Shown here piece by piece: positions 6,024-14,632 of a stretch of DNA of 19,788 nucleotides. Under the pieces are notes generated by a model, which saw nothing but the letters and a program-made list of their open reading frames with translations, searched no databases and was not told where the DNA came from. Both the position numbers and the translations under genes were made by a program. How positions within the stretch are numbered: the first letter of the stretch is position 1; every line of letters starts with the position of its first letter. Source of the stretch: Bacillota bacterium (lineage in GTDB: Bacteria > Bacillota > Clostridia > Saccharofermentanales > Fastidiosipilaceae); assembly GCA_023388205.1 (NCBI GenBank), contig JAEWGS010000093.1, positions 1-19,788 of the forward strand, written 5' to 3'.

Positions 6024-6397
6024 GGGGACGTAATGGTTTCGACAGGATCTATGACCTCCGTGAAGCGGGTAGTGGATGGACGTGGGCCACTTTAATCATC
6101 GTCCAAAATGATAATTGCCAACAACAATTATTCCCTCGCCGCGGCTTAATCGCGACGCACGAAGCCAGATGATCTGCAGTCTGGGGTCTTCGTGTCAGTT
6201 TGCAGACCTCGTGCGCTAGAGGTTAAGCGCTCCCCCTCAACCGCCAAGCTTTGTACGGATTGAGGTATTGATGAAGCTACCCCTTGCTGAGTTGGTCGAT
6301 TTTTCTCAGCATGGTGGGAATTTGGATAGATCGACTGCACCCGGAGAAGCACGTTGGAACTGGGTTTTGGACAGGAGTTCGACTCTCCTCGTCTCCA
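6024..6397 (+). ncRNA. ssrA: tmRNA (transfer-messenger RNA)
   Basis: Rescues stalled ribosomes and tags the unfinished peptide for proteolysis. The 5' end GGGGACG (6024-6030) pairs with CGTCTCC (6390-6396) as the acceptor stem, with A6397 as discriminator; CCA is not encoded. GGTTTCGACAGG follows the 5' end and a T-arm GGAG-TTCGACT-CTCC precedes the 3' end, both characteristic. The tag frame at 6117-6149 reads GCC AAC AAC AAT TAT TCC CTC GCC GCG GCT TAA, giving ANNNYSLAAA including the resume alanine. The tag ends in three alanines after Leu rather than the common LAA. Total 374 nt, a normal length. A strong terminator follows at 6407. Confidence 0.97.
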
Positions 6398-6406
6398 GTC
6401 ATAGAG

Positions 6407-6443
6407 GCGTCTCGAGATTTTTGATCCGAGACGCTTTTTCTTT
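6407..6443 (+). terminator. Terminator of tmRNA
   Basis: GCGTCTCG (6407-6414) pairs with CGAGACGC (6427-6434), followed by TTTTTCTTT. It starts ten bases after the tmRNA 3' end. Confidence 0.9.
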
Positions 6444-6471
6444 GAACGGTTATTGCTTTAAGGAGGACAAG

Positions 6472-8028
6472 ATGGCACGCGCAATCGGCATCATCGCCGA
6501 ATATAATCCCCTGCACAACGGGCACGCCTTTCAATTGGCCCTCGCCCAGGATTTGGCGCGCCAACTCGAAGCGGCGCAGCAAGCGCCGAGTTCCCTTAAG
6601 CGCCCGCCGATTTTAGTCGCCATGAGCGGATATTTTTGTCAAAGAGGCATTCCCGCACTCATGGATCCCCAAGAACGCGCCCGCCTTGCCATTGAGCTCG
6701 GTGCCGATGTCGTCGTCCAAATCCCCGAATATGGGTCGACTCAATACGCGGATCGTTTCGCGAAGGCAGCGCTTTCAGTCCTCTTGGATCTCGGTATAAG
6801 TGATCTCATCTTCGGAATGGAAGATCCGGATTTACTTCCACTTTTACCCCAGGTCATTTCGATCGAGCAGCGCCATCACGAAGACTTTTCAAAGCTCATT
6901 CAAGCAAAACAAAAATCAGGGCTGTCTTACGCCCAAGCTTGGCTCGACACGCTCATCACGCTCATTTCCGATCAAAACTTCAGCAAAAGTCAGCTGCAAC
7001 ACCTCAAAAAAGGATTGGCGTCGTCAAACAATCTCCTTGCCCTCGCCTACCTTAGAGTGCTGCTTCAAGATGAAAGAGCCAAGCAAATCACCCTGCACGC
7101 CCATAGCCGTGCCGGGCACATGTCCGAAAAAGAAAGTGATAGTCACTCGCTCTTTTCAGAGAAACTCAGCATCGATTTACGGGCAGAAGATATCGCGCGT
7201 CATGTTTCAGGCTCTGTCGAACTCCCTTGCCCCGCTCTCGCTTCAGCTGATGAGCAAAACTTCAAAAATAAAATCCAGGCGACTTCTGGGATCTGCTCTG
7301 CGGCCTTCATTCGCGAAGCACTAAAGGCTCCGATGAGTGAAGATCTCGCCCTTTTTCTTTTCCGCCACTGTCCGATCAAAAGCGCCATCGCCTTGCTCGA
7401 TCGACACATCAAAAAAGAGCTGCTCTTTTTCCCTGCGCTCGCCTCACGAATCCGCATTTCCCTCGAAGCCGCAGCAGCTCGTACGCATGAACTCCCCGAA
7501 TATCAAAACGGGCTCCTCGATCGCCTACAAAAGCTCTTGCGCCAATCTGTCGACCTTCGACCCGAAGACAAAATTTCTGCCCTGATCTCGCAGACCGGAA
7601 AGCATTGGAGCAAAGCTCGAATTCAGCGCGCTCTTTTGCATCTCACGCTGGGGCCAGAACGTTTTGAAAAGCTCCCTGACCTAGATTACATTTACCTGTA
7701 CGCCTTTACGCCAAAAGGCCGTTTCTACCTGAATCAAAGGCCCAGTCAAGCCACCCCAATTTTCACCCAGCTCAGCCAAGTCAAGGCGCTCACCGCTCAA
7801 TCCATCCAAGCGCAATTAGATCTCGCCTCTGCCCGCCTCGCCGGCGAGCTTCAAAACATCAGCGAGCGTGAGGCCTTTGCTTCGCATGCACGCTACATTC
7901 GACGTCGCAAAGAGACACCTTGTGAGCCTCAGCTACGCACACTTTTTGATTCCGAAAAAAAGACTTGTCAAATCGTCGATCTTCCTTTAGAATTTTGCTC
8001 TGTTGACTCCGCTGATATGCGAGTATGA
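6472..8028 (+). CDS. tmcAL: tRNA(Met) cytidine acetate ligase TmcAL
   Basis: Forms N4-acetylcytidine at the wobble position of elongator tRNA-Met from acetate and ATP (activity established for the Bacillus subtilis protein formerly YlbM); cytoplasmic. N-terminal nucleotidyltransferase motif IGIIAEYNPLHNGH (residues 5-18, with HNGH as the HIGH-like nucleotide-binding motif), then MSGYFCQRGIPALMD, ARLAIELGADVVVQIP and LLDLGISDLIFGMED, all in the family order. Start ATG 6472 has AAGGAGG upstream; the frame extends further upstream but only through the tmRNA gene. At 518 aa it is about 100 residues longer than the B. subtilis protein, partly through spacers such as residues 32-46. No promoter was pinned down between the tmRNA terminator and the start. 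Confidence 0.92.
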   Translation: MARAIGIIAEYNPLHNGHAFQLALAQDLARQLEAAQQAPSSLKRPPILVAMSGYFCQRGIPALMDPQERARLAIELGADVVVQIPEYGSTQYADRFAKAALSVLLDLGISDLIFGMEDPDLLPLLPQVISIEQRHHEDFSKLIQAKQKSGLSYAQAWLDTLITLISDQNFSKSQLQHLKKGLASSNNLLALAYLRVLLQDERAKQITLHAHSRAGHMSEKESDSHSLFSEKLSIDLRAEDIARHVSGSVELPCPALASADEQNFKNKIQATSGICSAAFIREALKAPMSEDLALFLFRHCPIKSAIALLDRHIKKELLFFPALASRIRISLEAAAARTHELPEYQNGLLDRLQKLLRQSVDLRPEDKISALISQTGKHWSKARIQRALLHLTLGPERFEKLPDLDYIYLYAFTPKGRFYLNQRPSQATPIFTQLSQVKALTAQSIQAQLDLASARLAGELQNISEREAFASHARYIRRRKETPCEPQLRTLFDSEKKTCQIVDLPLEFCSVDSADMRV

Positions 8029-8054
8029 CACCGCTTGATCTTTATGTACGACTT

Positions 8055-8142
8055 GGAGAAATACCCAAGAGGCTGAAGGGGACGGTTTGCTAAATCGTTA
8101 GTGGGAGCAATCCCAGCGAGGGTTCGAATCCCTCTTTCTCCG
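8055..8142 (+). tRNA. tRNA-Ser (anticodon GCU)
   Basis: 88 nt with acceptor GGAGAAA (8055-8061) / TTTCTCC (8135-8141), discriminator G8142 and no encoded CCA. The anticodon loop TT-GCT-AA has GCT at 8089-8091. A long variable arm (GTGGGAGCAATCCCA region) and T-loop TTCGAAT are typical of a class II serine tRNA. Confidence 0.97.
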
Positions 8143-8173
8143 AAAAGACCTTCCGTATGGAAGGTCTTTTTCT
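8143..8173 (+). terminator. Terminator of tRNA-Ser
   Basis: AAAAGACCTTCC (8143-8154) pairs with GGAAGGTCTTTT (8159-8170) around a GTAT loop and ends in a T-run. It directly follows the tRNA. Confidence 0.93.
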
Positions 8174-8217
8174 TTGCCTTTGATATCATAGGGGCATCAT
8201 TGACTTCGAGGTGCGCT

Positions 8218-8751
8218 ATGTCTCGCTCTTTTCGCTTTTTTTCTTTACCTAACGCTCAGCCTGGGACCCAAGCTGAAACTAAAATGAAGGCCCAAGCTCT
8301 AAGGTCGCGCCTTTTCAAATATGTTCTCCCGATCCTACTCCTCGCCTTCTCTTTAATCTTAATCTCCTTTGCCGCGGCTCATTTTCGCGAAATGAAGCGA
8401 CACGAAGCTTACCGCTTGGCTTTGAAAGACTTCAAAGCCGTGCACGCAGAAGATTTCTCTCACATACCTGAATCGACGTATTTACTCTATATTGGGCGTT
8501 ACACCTGCCCGGATTGTCGCAACTTTGTGCCGCTCATGACAGAGGTCCTCGATGAGCTCAGCCCCCAAGCGCTCCCCCTTTATATGCTCAATTGTGATCA
8601 AAAAAGTGAAGCCGATCTTAAGTGGTTCAAATCCGCTCACATCAAAGAAGTCCCAACGGTACTCATCATTCAAAACGGCCAGCAGCTGCAACTCAGCACC
8701 CGCCAATTCAAAGCTCAACTCGAAGACTATTTAGGCGCCATCAGCGATTAA
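8218..8751 (+). CDS. Membrane-anchored thioredoxin-like protein (CPDC)
   Basis: 177 aa. One transmembrane segment (about residues 34-54) follows a basic N-terminus, so the rest should lie outside the membrane. The thioredoxin-like domain carries YIGRYTCPDC (91-100) with the redox pair Cys97/Cys100, then RNFVPL, and the usual cis-proline in EVPTVLI (Pro146). The YIGR-x-TCP-x-CR-x-F pattern is close to that of bacteriocin transport accessory (PedC-like) proteins, which are thiol oxidoreductases; no bacteriocin gene is nearby. A role in disulfide formation or reduction of exported proteins is inferred. Start ATG 8218 has GAGGTG four bases upstream. The frame is open further upstream but that part lies within tRNA-Ser and its terminator. 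Confidence 0.82.
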   Translation: MSRSFRFFSLPNAQPGTQAETKMKAQALRSRLFKYVLPILLLAFSLILISFAAAHFREMKRHEAYRLALKDFKAVHAEDFSHIPESTYLLYIGRYTCPDCRNFVPLMTEVLDELSPQALPLYMLNCDQKSEADLKWFKSAHIKEVPTVLIIQNGQQLQLSTRQFKAQLEDYLGAISD

Positions 8752-8848
8752 AATCGCGCCGTCTAAGCGCCCAGTCTAAAGTATTTGGTCGTAAAGTTCA
8801 TTTCACTCCATCACTTTTTCAATCAAGTGGTCAAAAGAAAGGGATCCC

Positions 8849-9343
8849 ATGAAAAACATCCTATTTATCTGCCATGGCAATATTTGTCGTAGCCCCGCAG
8901 CCGAGTATCTCCTAAAATCAAAGCTCGCCATGCACCCTGAGCTTTCAAGTCATGTCCAAGTGATCTCGAGAGCGACCAGTCGCGAAGAGCTCGGGCATCC
9001 CATCGATTCAAGAATGCACCAGGTCCTGCGTCAAAAAGGCATCGACGCGAGCGCCCATCGCGCGCAACAAGTGTGCCAAGATGAACTTGAATCGGCGGAT
9101 TACCTTTTTGTTATGGATCAGCACAACGAACGCAACTTGAAGCGGAAATTTGATCTCGCCTCGCCCAAAATGAAGACGAAAATCCAATTTCTTGCAGACT
9201 TAGATCCAGACACCCAAAGTTTCCCTGATAGAAAAAAGGAGATCTCAGATCCCTGGTATACCCTGCGATTTGACGCCGTCGTGGCTCAAATTGATCGTGC
9301 GGTGACCGGCCTTTTACACATCCTTGAAAACGAACACCTTTAA
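8849..9343 (+). CDS. Low-molecular-weight protein tyrosine phosphatase
   Basis: Cytoplasmic phosphotyrosine phosphatase, 164 aa, normal for the family. The P-loop CHGNICRS (8-15) supplies the CX5R active site with nucleophile Cys8 and Arg14, and the DPWY motif (134-137) supplies the general acid Asp134. AAAGGGA lies 7 nt before the start ATG. It sits 97 bp after the thioredoxin-like gene on the same strand. No cognate tyrosine kinase gene is in the window, so its target (often a capsule or exopolysaccharide kinase, or arginine phosphorylation) cannot be stated. Confidence 0.94.
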   Translation: MKNILFICHGNICRSPAAEYLLKSKLAMHPELSSHVQVISRATSREELGHPIDSRMHQVLRQKGIDASAHRAQQVCQDELESADYLFVMDQHNERNLKRKFDLASPKMKTKIQFLADLDPDTQSFPDRKKEISDPWYTLRFDAVVAQIDRAVTGLLHILENEHL

Positions 9344-9482
9344 TCTCGGGACTGCTTAGATCTCTCACTTGCCTTCGACCTTGGGTTTCACTGTCGCTTT
9401 ATCTTAGCTCCTGAATGAAGTGCGGTTAACTTCAAACGATTTCTTTGAACCTCTTTCATCGAAATTTCTTGACCCCCTTTGA

Positions 9483-9827
9483 AGTGACTTTTATTTCTTT
9501 CAAAAGGAGTTTTTTCGTGAAAAATATCCCAAAGCACAGTGCCCCAGAATCAACTCGGGCACGCGTCAGATCAAAAGCCCAGTCACCTCACAAGACGCGA
9601 ACACCAAAGACAGCAAAAGCAAGATTCAAGCGCCTTTGCTGCTCATTCACGGTGAAAAAGATGATTTTGTCCCGATTCAAATGATGCACGAGCTTCTCGC
9701 GAACGCGCCCAAAAATATTTCGGTCGCACAACTCGTCATCCCTGAAGCGGGCCACGCAGATTCTTGGTTGATCGATCAGGAGCGTTACGAAAGCGCCCTC
9801 GTTCAACTACTCAGTCAGCTTCAATAA
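9483..9827 (+). pseudogene. C-terminal relic of an alpha/beta hydrolase
   Basis: The frame reading ...KIQAPLLLIHGEKDDFVP... then ...IPEAGHADSWLIDQERY... matches the C-terminal third of alpha/beta hydrolases of the YqkD/BAAT-like type. It keeps the catalytic acid region (HGEKDDFVP) and the catalytic His (GHADSW). The nucleophile half (GxSxG) is absent: only about 50 codons precede the match before a stop at 9480-9482, with no in-frame ATG. A good AAAGGAG site with GTG at 9517 exists but opens a different frame, suggesting an internal deletion plus frameshift. Homology is convincing from about 9558; upstream of that it is uncertain. The stop overlaps the 3' end of the convergent glucosidase gene by 17 bp. 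Confidence 0.7.
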
Positions 9828-11844
9828 TTTTCCCATCACGGTCCGCATAGTCAATCCAAATCAATTCATCGCCCAAAATCCAAAGCGCCCTCGGTCCTTG
9901 GATCTCATAGCGCTGCCCCATATAGTCAAAACTGTATTTGACGGGGTCTCGGACCAAAACGGCCGCGGCGCGCTTGACCCCATGAATTCGATGCCCAAAG
10001 GCATCTTGATCTCCGACGGCATAGCGTTCAAAGGCAAAAACGGAGCCTTCTGCATGCAAAAGTCGATAGTGACCCGTTTCAAGAACGGTGTGGGCCTGAC
10101 GCAATCGCCCCAAGCGTTTAATCGCTGCCGTCAAAGGTGTTTTGCGATTGCGTTCAATCGGTCGACGGTTAAAAGGATCTCGGTAGCCTTCCATGCCATA
10201 CTCATCACCGTAGTAAATCGACGGCATTCCCGGATAGGCGAGCATCAAAGAAGCCGCCAAAAGATAGGCGCGTTCCCCCCGCTCCCTCTGACTTTGAGAA
10301 AGCGTTTGTTTAACTTGAAGTTCCCTCGTCCCAGGGTCTGGTGCGCCCGCAACTTCCGTGACGAAACGGGCCGTATCGTGTGTCCCTAAATGATGCATGG
10401 AGACGGCAAAAATTTCTGGCGGATAATGCTCTCTAATCTCTTCCAAAGCTTCATTCATTTGAGCCGCGTCACTTTGACCTTTGATAAAACGAATCACAGC
10501 ATTCCTAAAGGGATAGCCCATCACGGAGTCGTGCGTATTCCCATAAACGAAGTCGCGGTAATGCCCGTACGAAATCTTGGCCGACGCATCTTCCCAAACT
10601 TCACCCAAAACAAGCGCAGAGGGCTTTTCCGTCTTCACCGTATGGTAGAGATCTCGCAAAAAATCATCGGGCAATTCATCTGAAACATCGAGCCTAAAGC
10701 CTTCGGCCCCCTGGCGCAACCAATGGCGGACAACACCCTCTTCACCCAAAATATAGTCTCTAAATTGCAGGTCATTTTCATTGACAGAGGGAAGATCAGT
10801 AAAGCCCCACCACGACTCATAAACCGGCTCTTGTCCCTCTTGCAATGCCGCGCCTAAAGGTTGGTAAAAGTGATACCACGAGGAATAATCGGACAGGCCC
10901 TCGCCCTTGGCTTCCTGCCAAGCGCCAATTGAATCAAAGCGACCATATTTATTAAAGTAGCGGCTATCCGCACCCGTGTGTGAAAAACTGACATCCAAGA
11001 CAATTTTCATGCGTCTTGCCGCCGCCTCCGCACAGAGCCTCCGAAAATCTTCCTCATCGCCCAGCAAGGGATCGATTTGCATATAATCTGCTGCGTCGTA
11101 TCGATGGTTCGATCGGGCCCTAAAAATCGGATTGAAATAAAGAATAGAAACGCCCATCTCGCGCAAATCGTCGAGGTGATTCTGAATGCCTAACAAGGTT
11201 CCCCCAAAAAAATCGCAGGCCATATAGCCCGTTTCAGGTTTCCCTAAAAAATCCACATCTTCATGAAAGGACTCGTGAAAAATGCGTTCTTTCGCATTAC
11301 TCTGACGTTTGGCTTGTTCCATGCGAAAAGTGGCGTCTTCTCCTCTCGCAAAGCGATCAGGAAAAATTTGATACATCAAACGTCCCTTAAAAAAATCCGG
11401 TGTCTTGAGCGCATCATCATAGATGGTAATGCGGAAAGCTTCTTGATCCCCTGAGGCGAAACCGACCCGTGGTTCATGTTCACTGACCAAAGCCCCCGCC
11501 AAAGGAGCTGCCTCTTTGTGAATATAAATCGGTGCGCGTCCATCTTTGAAATGAATCTGAAAATAATAAAAGAGAAGGCCCTTGGTGCCAGGCGCTCTCA
11601 GGCGAAAAGTGTAAGGGACCATCGGCTGATGAAGGTCTGGGAGATAGCAAAGTGGCGCTGCGTGCATGCGGCTTTTGCCCGACATAAATTCATTGAGTCC
11701 ATAGTGATACACCAAGTCGACACGTGAGATCAGCGCTTCTTCATCGGCGGCGATATAAAGCGTGAGATTCACCCTTTCATTTTGTGCCAAAGCGCCATAT
11801 GGCTCCTTGCATTTAGCGTCTCGAGAATGATGATAGTAGTTCAT
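9811..11844 (-). CDS. GH13 alpha-glucosidase/neopullulanase-type amylase
   Basis: 677 aa. Hydrolyses alpha-glucosidic bonds in maltodextrins or related glucans. An N-terminal beta-sandwich-like region (about 1-150, resembling the CBM34 domain of neopullulanase/cyclomaltodextrinase enzymes) precedes the catalytic barrel that begins near RLMYQIFPDRFARG. Catalytic residues are Asp386 (GFRLDVSDE, nucleophile), Glu415 (LGEVWE, acid/base) and Asp490 (LGTHDTARF). Region I reads DVSFSHTG where many relatives have Asn before His. No signal peptide, so it is probably cytoplasmic. ATG 11844 with GGGGG four bases upstream is preferred over an in-frame TTG at 11865. Has its own promoter and is separated from glgA by a strong terminator; its position beside the glycogen genes suggests turnover of stored or imported glucans. 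Exact specificity is uncertain. Confidence 0.9.
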   Translation of the reverse strand: MNYYHHSRDAKCKEPYGALAQNERVNLTLYIAADEEALISRVDLVYHYGLNEFMSGKSRMHAAPLCYLPDLHQPMVPYTFRLRAPGTKGLLFYYFQIHFKDGRAPIYIHKEAAPLAGALVSEHEPRVGFASGDQEAFRITIYDDALKTPDFFKGRLMYQIFPDRFARGEDATFRMEQAKRQSNAKERIFHESFHEDVDFLGKPETGYMACDFFGGTLLGIQNHLDDLREMGVSILYFNPIFRARSNHRYDAADYMQIDPLLGDEEDFRRLCAEAAARRMKIVLDVSFSHTGADSRYFNKYGRFDSIGAWQEAKGEGLSDYSSWYHFYQPLGAALQEGQEPVYESWWGFTDLPSVNENDLQFRDYILGEEGVVRHWLRQGAEGFRLDVSDELPDDFLRDLYHTVKTEKPSALVLGEVWEDASAKISYGHYRDFVYGNTHDSVMGYPFRNAVIRFIKGQSDAAQMNEALEEIREHYPPEIFAVSMHHLGTHDTARFVTEVAGAPDPGTRELQVKQTLSQSQRERGERAYLLAASLMLAYPGMPSIYYGDEYGMEGYRDPFNRRPIERNRKTPLTAAIKRLGRLRQAHTVLETGHYRLLHAEGSVFAFERYAVGDQDAFGHRIHGVKRAAAVLVRDPVKYSFDYMGQRYEIQGPRALWILGDELIWIDYADRDGKIIEAD

Positions 11845-11891
11845 GCTGCCCCCAATTTGGATCAATGCGTCACCTTAAACCAACGCTGTTC

Positions 11892-11897
11892 ATTATA
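11892..11897 (-). promoter_or_regulatory. Candidate -10 of the GH13 gene
   Basis: The minus strand shows a perfect TATAAT (11892-11897) about 48 bp upstream of the start codon, but the -35 region is poor. An activator or a relaxed -35 may be involved. Confidence 0.45.
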
Positions 11898-11995
11898 AAG
11901 CATGTCCAGCCAGGAAGCTTTTCGCCAGCAAATAAGGCGCTCATCGGCACTTCACAAATAGGATGCTTATCGGCGGCTCATTTGAACATTAACGC

Positions 11996-12021
11996 AAAAA
12001 AGGGGCCGCCAATGCGGCCCC
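11996..12021 (-). terminator. Terminator of the glgC-glgD-glgA operon
   Basis: On the minus strand GGGGCCGC (12014-12021) pairs with GCGGCCCC (12002-12009) around a 4-nt loop, followed by six T (A-tract at 11996-12001). It lies 35 bp after the glgA stop. Confidence 0.95.
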
Positions 12022-12055
12022 TCATTCAGCTTAGATCACACAGCGTTCAAAACAC

Positions 12056-13516
12056 TCACGCGCCTAGCTCATCATAAAGTTGAAGATACGTTTGCGCCGA
12101 GCGCGTCCAAGACCAGTCCTCACGCATCGCCGTTGTCACCAGACGCTCATAAGCCTCACGCTGGTTCGGATCACGGTACATCTCCATTGCGCGTTTGGCC
12201 GTGAAAAGCAATTCATGCGCATTGATATTCTGGAAAGAGAATCCATTGCCCTCGCCCGTGTACTGATTATAGGGCACAACTGTATCTTGAAGTCCACCCG
12301 TCTCTCTGACAATCGGCAGGGTTCCATAGCGCATCGAAATCATTTGAGAGAGGCCACAGGGCTCAAAGAGACTCGGCATCAAGAAGAAATCCGACGCTGC
12401 GTACAGGCGATTCGAAAGCTTGGGATCAAAGTAAATACAGGCTCTAAAACGATCTGGATGACGCTGTTCAAGTTGGCGCAAAGCATCTTCGTAGCTGTAG
12501 TTTCCTGTCCCCAAAATCACGCACTGAATATCTTCATTCAAGAATTCATCCGCAATGCACAAGAAAAGGTCCAATCCCTTTTGATCCACAAGGCGCGTGA
12601 TCATGCTAAAGAAGGGTACATCCCCTCTCACGGGTAAGCCCAGTTGAGCTTGCAGCGCCTCTTTGCAGCGACGCTTATCCTCTTGCCAATGGTCAACCGA
12701 ATAAGCCTGAGGCAGTTGAGGATCCGTCTTGGGATCAAAGACCGTCATATCAATGCCGTTCAAAATACCGCGCAACTTATATGAGAAAGATCTCAAGACG
12801 CCGTCCAGCCCCTCACCATAGTAAGGCGTCATAATCTCTTCCGCGTAGCTCGGCGAGACCGTCGTGATGCGGTCGGCATAGACGATCCCCGCTTTCATCA
12901 TGTTGGCATTTCCGTCTTTGAGGATGCCGTACTCCGTCAGATAGTTTTGAGGCAAATCACAAAGATCCGCAATACGGTCAGCCCCGTGAATGCCCTGATA
13001 GCGCAGATTGTGGATCGTGAACACCGTCTTAACCTGCTGCAAATAACCAAAGGGACGGTAGTGCGCTTCGATCAAACAGGGGATCAAACCGGTCTGCCAG
13101 TCATTGAGGTGAAGGATGTCTGGCATAAAGTCCATCGGTGCACCAAGGACTTCGAGGACCGCTCTTTGGAAGAAGCAAAAGCGTTCAATATCAAAGTTAT
13201 ATTCTTTGTAAATCTCATCGAAGCCAAAATAGTATTCGTTATCGATGAAATAATGCGTTATGCCCTGGTATTCCATGCGGAACAGACCTGAGTAGAGCGA
13301 ACGCCATCCCATGCGAATCATGGACCAGCGCATGAATTGAAGCTGTTCTCCATACTGCTCACGGATGCAACGATAAAGCGGCATCACCACGCGCACATCG
13401 TGCCCCTCTTTGGCGATCGCTTCAGGTAAGGCCCCCAAAACGTCTGCCAGTCCTCCCGTTTTTGCGAAAGGCGAGACTTCACTCGATACAAATAAAATCT
13501 TTTTATGTTGGCTCAT
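12056..13516 (-). CDS. glgA: Glycogen synthase (ADP-glucose, GT5)
   Basis: Transfers glucose from ADP-glucose to the non-reducing end of growing glycogen; cytoplasmic; 486 aa, typical of bacterial GlgA (about 480). The N-terminal ADP-glucose-binding motif KTGGLADV starts at residue 19. DILHLNDWQTGLIP and FTIHNLRYQG are family signatures of the N-terminal Rossmann domain, and PSLFEPCGLSQM followed by RETGGLQDTV mark the C-terminal domain with its conserved catalytic Glu. Start ATG 13516 has GGAG 7 nt upstream and overlaps the glgD stop as ATGA, indicating translational coupling. Last gene of the operon. Confidence 0.96.
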   Translation of the reverse strand: MSQHKKILFVSSEVSPFAKTGGLADVLGALPEAIAKEGHDVRVVMPLYRCIREQYGEQLQFMRWSMIRMGWRSLYSGLFRMEYQGITHYFIDNEYYFGFDEIYKEYNFDIERFCFFQRAVLEVLGAPMDFMPDILHLNDWQTGLIPCLIEAHYRPFGYLQQVKTVFTIHNLRYQGIHGADRIADLCDLPQNYLTEYGILKDGNANMMKAGIVYADRITTVSPSYAEEIMTPYYGEGLDGVLRSFSYKLRGILNGIDMTVFDPKTDPQLPQAYSVDHWQEDKRRCKEALQAQLGLPVRGDVPFFSMITRLVDQKGLDLFLCIADEFLNEDIQCVILGTGNYSYEDALRQLEQRHPDRFRACIYFDPKLSNRLYAASDFFLMPSLFEPCGLSQMISMRYGTLPIVRETGGLQDTVVPYNQYTGEGNGFSFQNINAHELLFTAKRAMEMYRDPNQREAYERLVTTAMREDWSWTRSAQTYLQLYDELGA

Positions 13517-14616
13517 ACAATAGCTCCTTTCCCAATGACTGAAGGATAAGCTTCCTGGCCGATGAGCTTGATACCGGGACGAATGACACAATTCTTATCG
13601 ATGATGACATTCTCCAACACACAGTTCTCGGAAATAACCGTATTTTGGAAAACGATGCAGTTTTTGAGCTTCGCAGACTTCCCGATCGTCACATTTCTGA
13701 ACAACATACAGTGATCCACTTCGCCTTCAATCTTGCAACCGTCTGAAACCATCGAGGAATGGACGCTCGAGCCTTCAACATAAATCGTCGGCGCCTCGTC
13801 TTTGACCTTTGTATAAATCGGCGCACTAAAGTAAAGCGCTTCTTGCGCATCCGGGTCCAAAGATCTCATCGTCGATGCGAAATAACTACCAATTCCATTG
13901 ACATAGAGGACCAAATCGCGGTACTCCAAACCCATAACGACGTAACGATCGCACTGACGGAGCAAGTAGACTGTTGAGAATTCTGTCACGCCCTGACTCA
14001 CCGCCTCGGAAATGATGTCGACGAACAGCTCCCGCTTCATGACCAAAGTTCCCAAGCTTCTGTAAGAAGAAATCGGTCGATTCGGATCCGTGTACACCGC
14101 TTTGATCTCATTTTTGCGATCCATATCCAAGATGACACTTGGATTGCCACCTTTGAGCCCATCTCGATTGAAAAGCACCGTGATATCCGCTTCAGAATTT
14201 TTGTGCTGTTCAATGATATCCGCATAGTTTGTATTCATGATGACATCACTTGTGGCGATGACAATGTACTCTTGTTGCGCGTGACGATAAAAGTGCAAAA
14301 TCGCAAGCAAATCATCCGCTTCACCAGCATAAGTATCCGTCGAAATGTAAGGCGCGAGAATTGAAAGACCCTGATTCTTACGGTCGAGATCCCAAGCACT
14401 GCCCGTCCCCAAATGATCCATCAGGGATTTATATTTCGTAAAAGTTGATATCCCCACCGTCGTAATCCCTGAATTCACCATGTTCGATAAGTTAAAGTCA
14501 ATCAGACGATAACGGCCACCGAAAGGGATCGCGGACAAGGCGCGCGGCCGCGTCAGTTCGCCCAGATGGATCTTCTTGTTATCCGCGAGTATGAAACCAA
14601 TTGCATTCGTAATCAT
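13513..14616 (-). CDS. glgD: GlgD, non-catalytic subunit of glucose-1-phosphate adenylyltransferase
   Basis: 367 aa, the usual GlgD length. Keeps the GT-A-like fold signatures (PFGGRYRLIDFNLSN, VNSGITTVG, GSAWDLDRKN) and a C-terminal left-handed beta-helix-like tail with repeats such as CVLENVIIDKNCVI. The nucleotide-binding loop GGxGxRL of GlgC is replaced by ADNKKIHLGE, so it is not expected to be catalytic. In Gram-positive bacteria GlgD pairs with GlgC and raises its activity. Start ATG 14616 lies 16 bp after the glgC stop with GGAGAGAGG upstream; the end overlaps glgA by 4 bp. Confidence 0.95.
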   Translation of the reverse strand: MITNAIGFILADNKKIHLGELTRPRALSAIPFGGRYRLIDFNLSNMVNSGITTVGISTFTKYKSLMDHLGTGSAWDLDRKNQGLSILAPYISTDTYAGEADDLLAILHFYRHAQQEYIVIATSDVIMNTNYADIIEQHKNSEADITVLFNRDGLKGGNPSVILDMDRKNEIKAVYTDPNRPISSYRSLGTLVMKRELFVDIISEAVSQGVTEFSTVYLLRQCDRYVVMGLEYRDLVLYVNGIGSYFASTMRSLDPDAQEALYFSAPIYTKVKDEAPTIYVEGSSVHSSMVSDGCKIEGEVDHCMLFRNVTIGKSAKLKNCIVFQNTVISENCVLENVIIDKNCVIRPGIKLIGQEAYPSVIGKGAIV

Positions 14617-14632
14617 GATTCAGCCTCTCTCC

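Noticed and set aside
9445..9684. Open frame starting near 9445 or at GTG 9517
   Set aside because: It is in a different frame from the recognisable hydrolase segment, and its lysine/arginine/threonine-rich product matches nothing known; treated as part of the relic.
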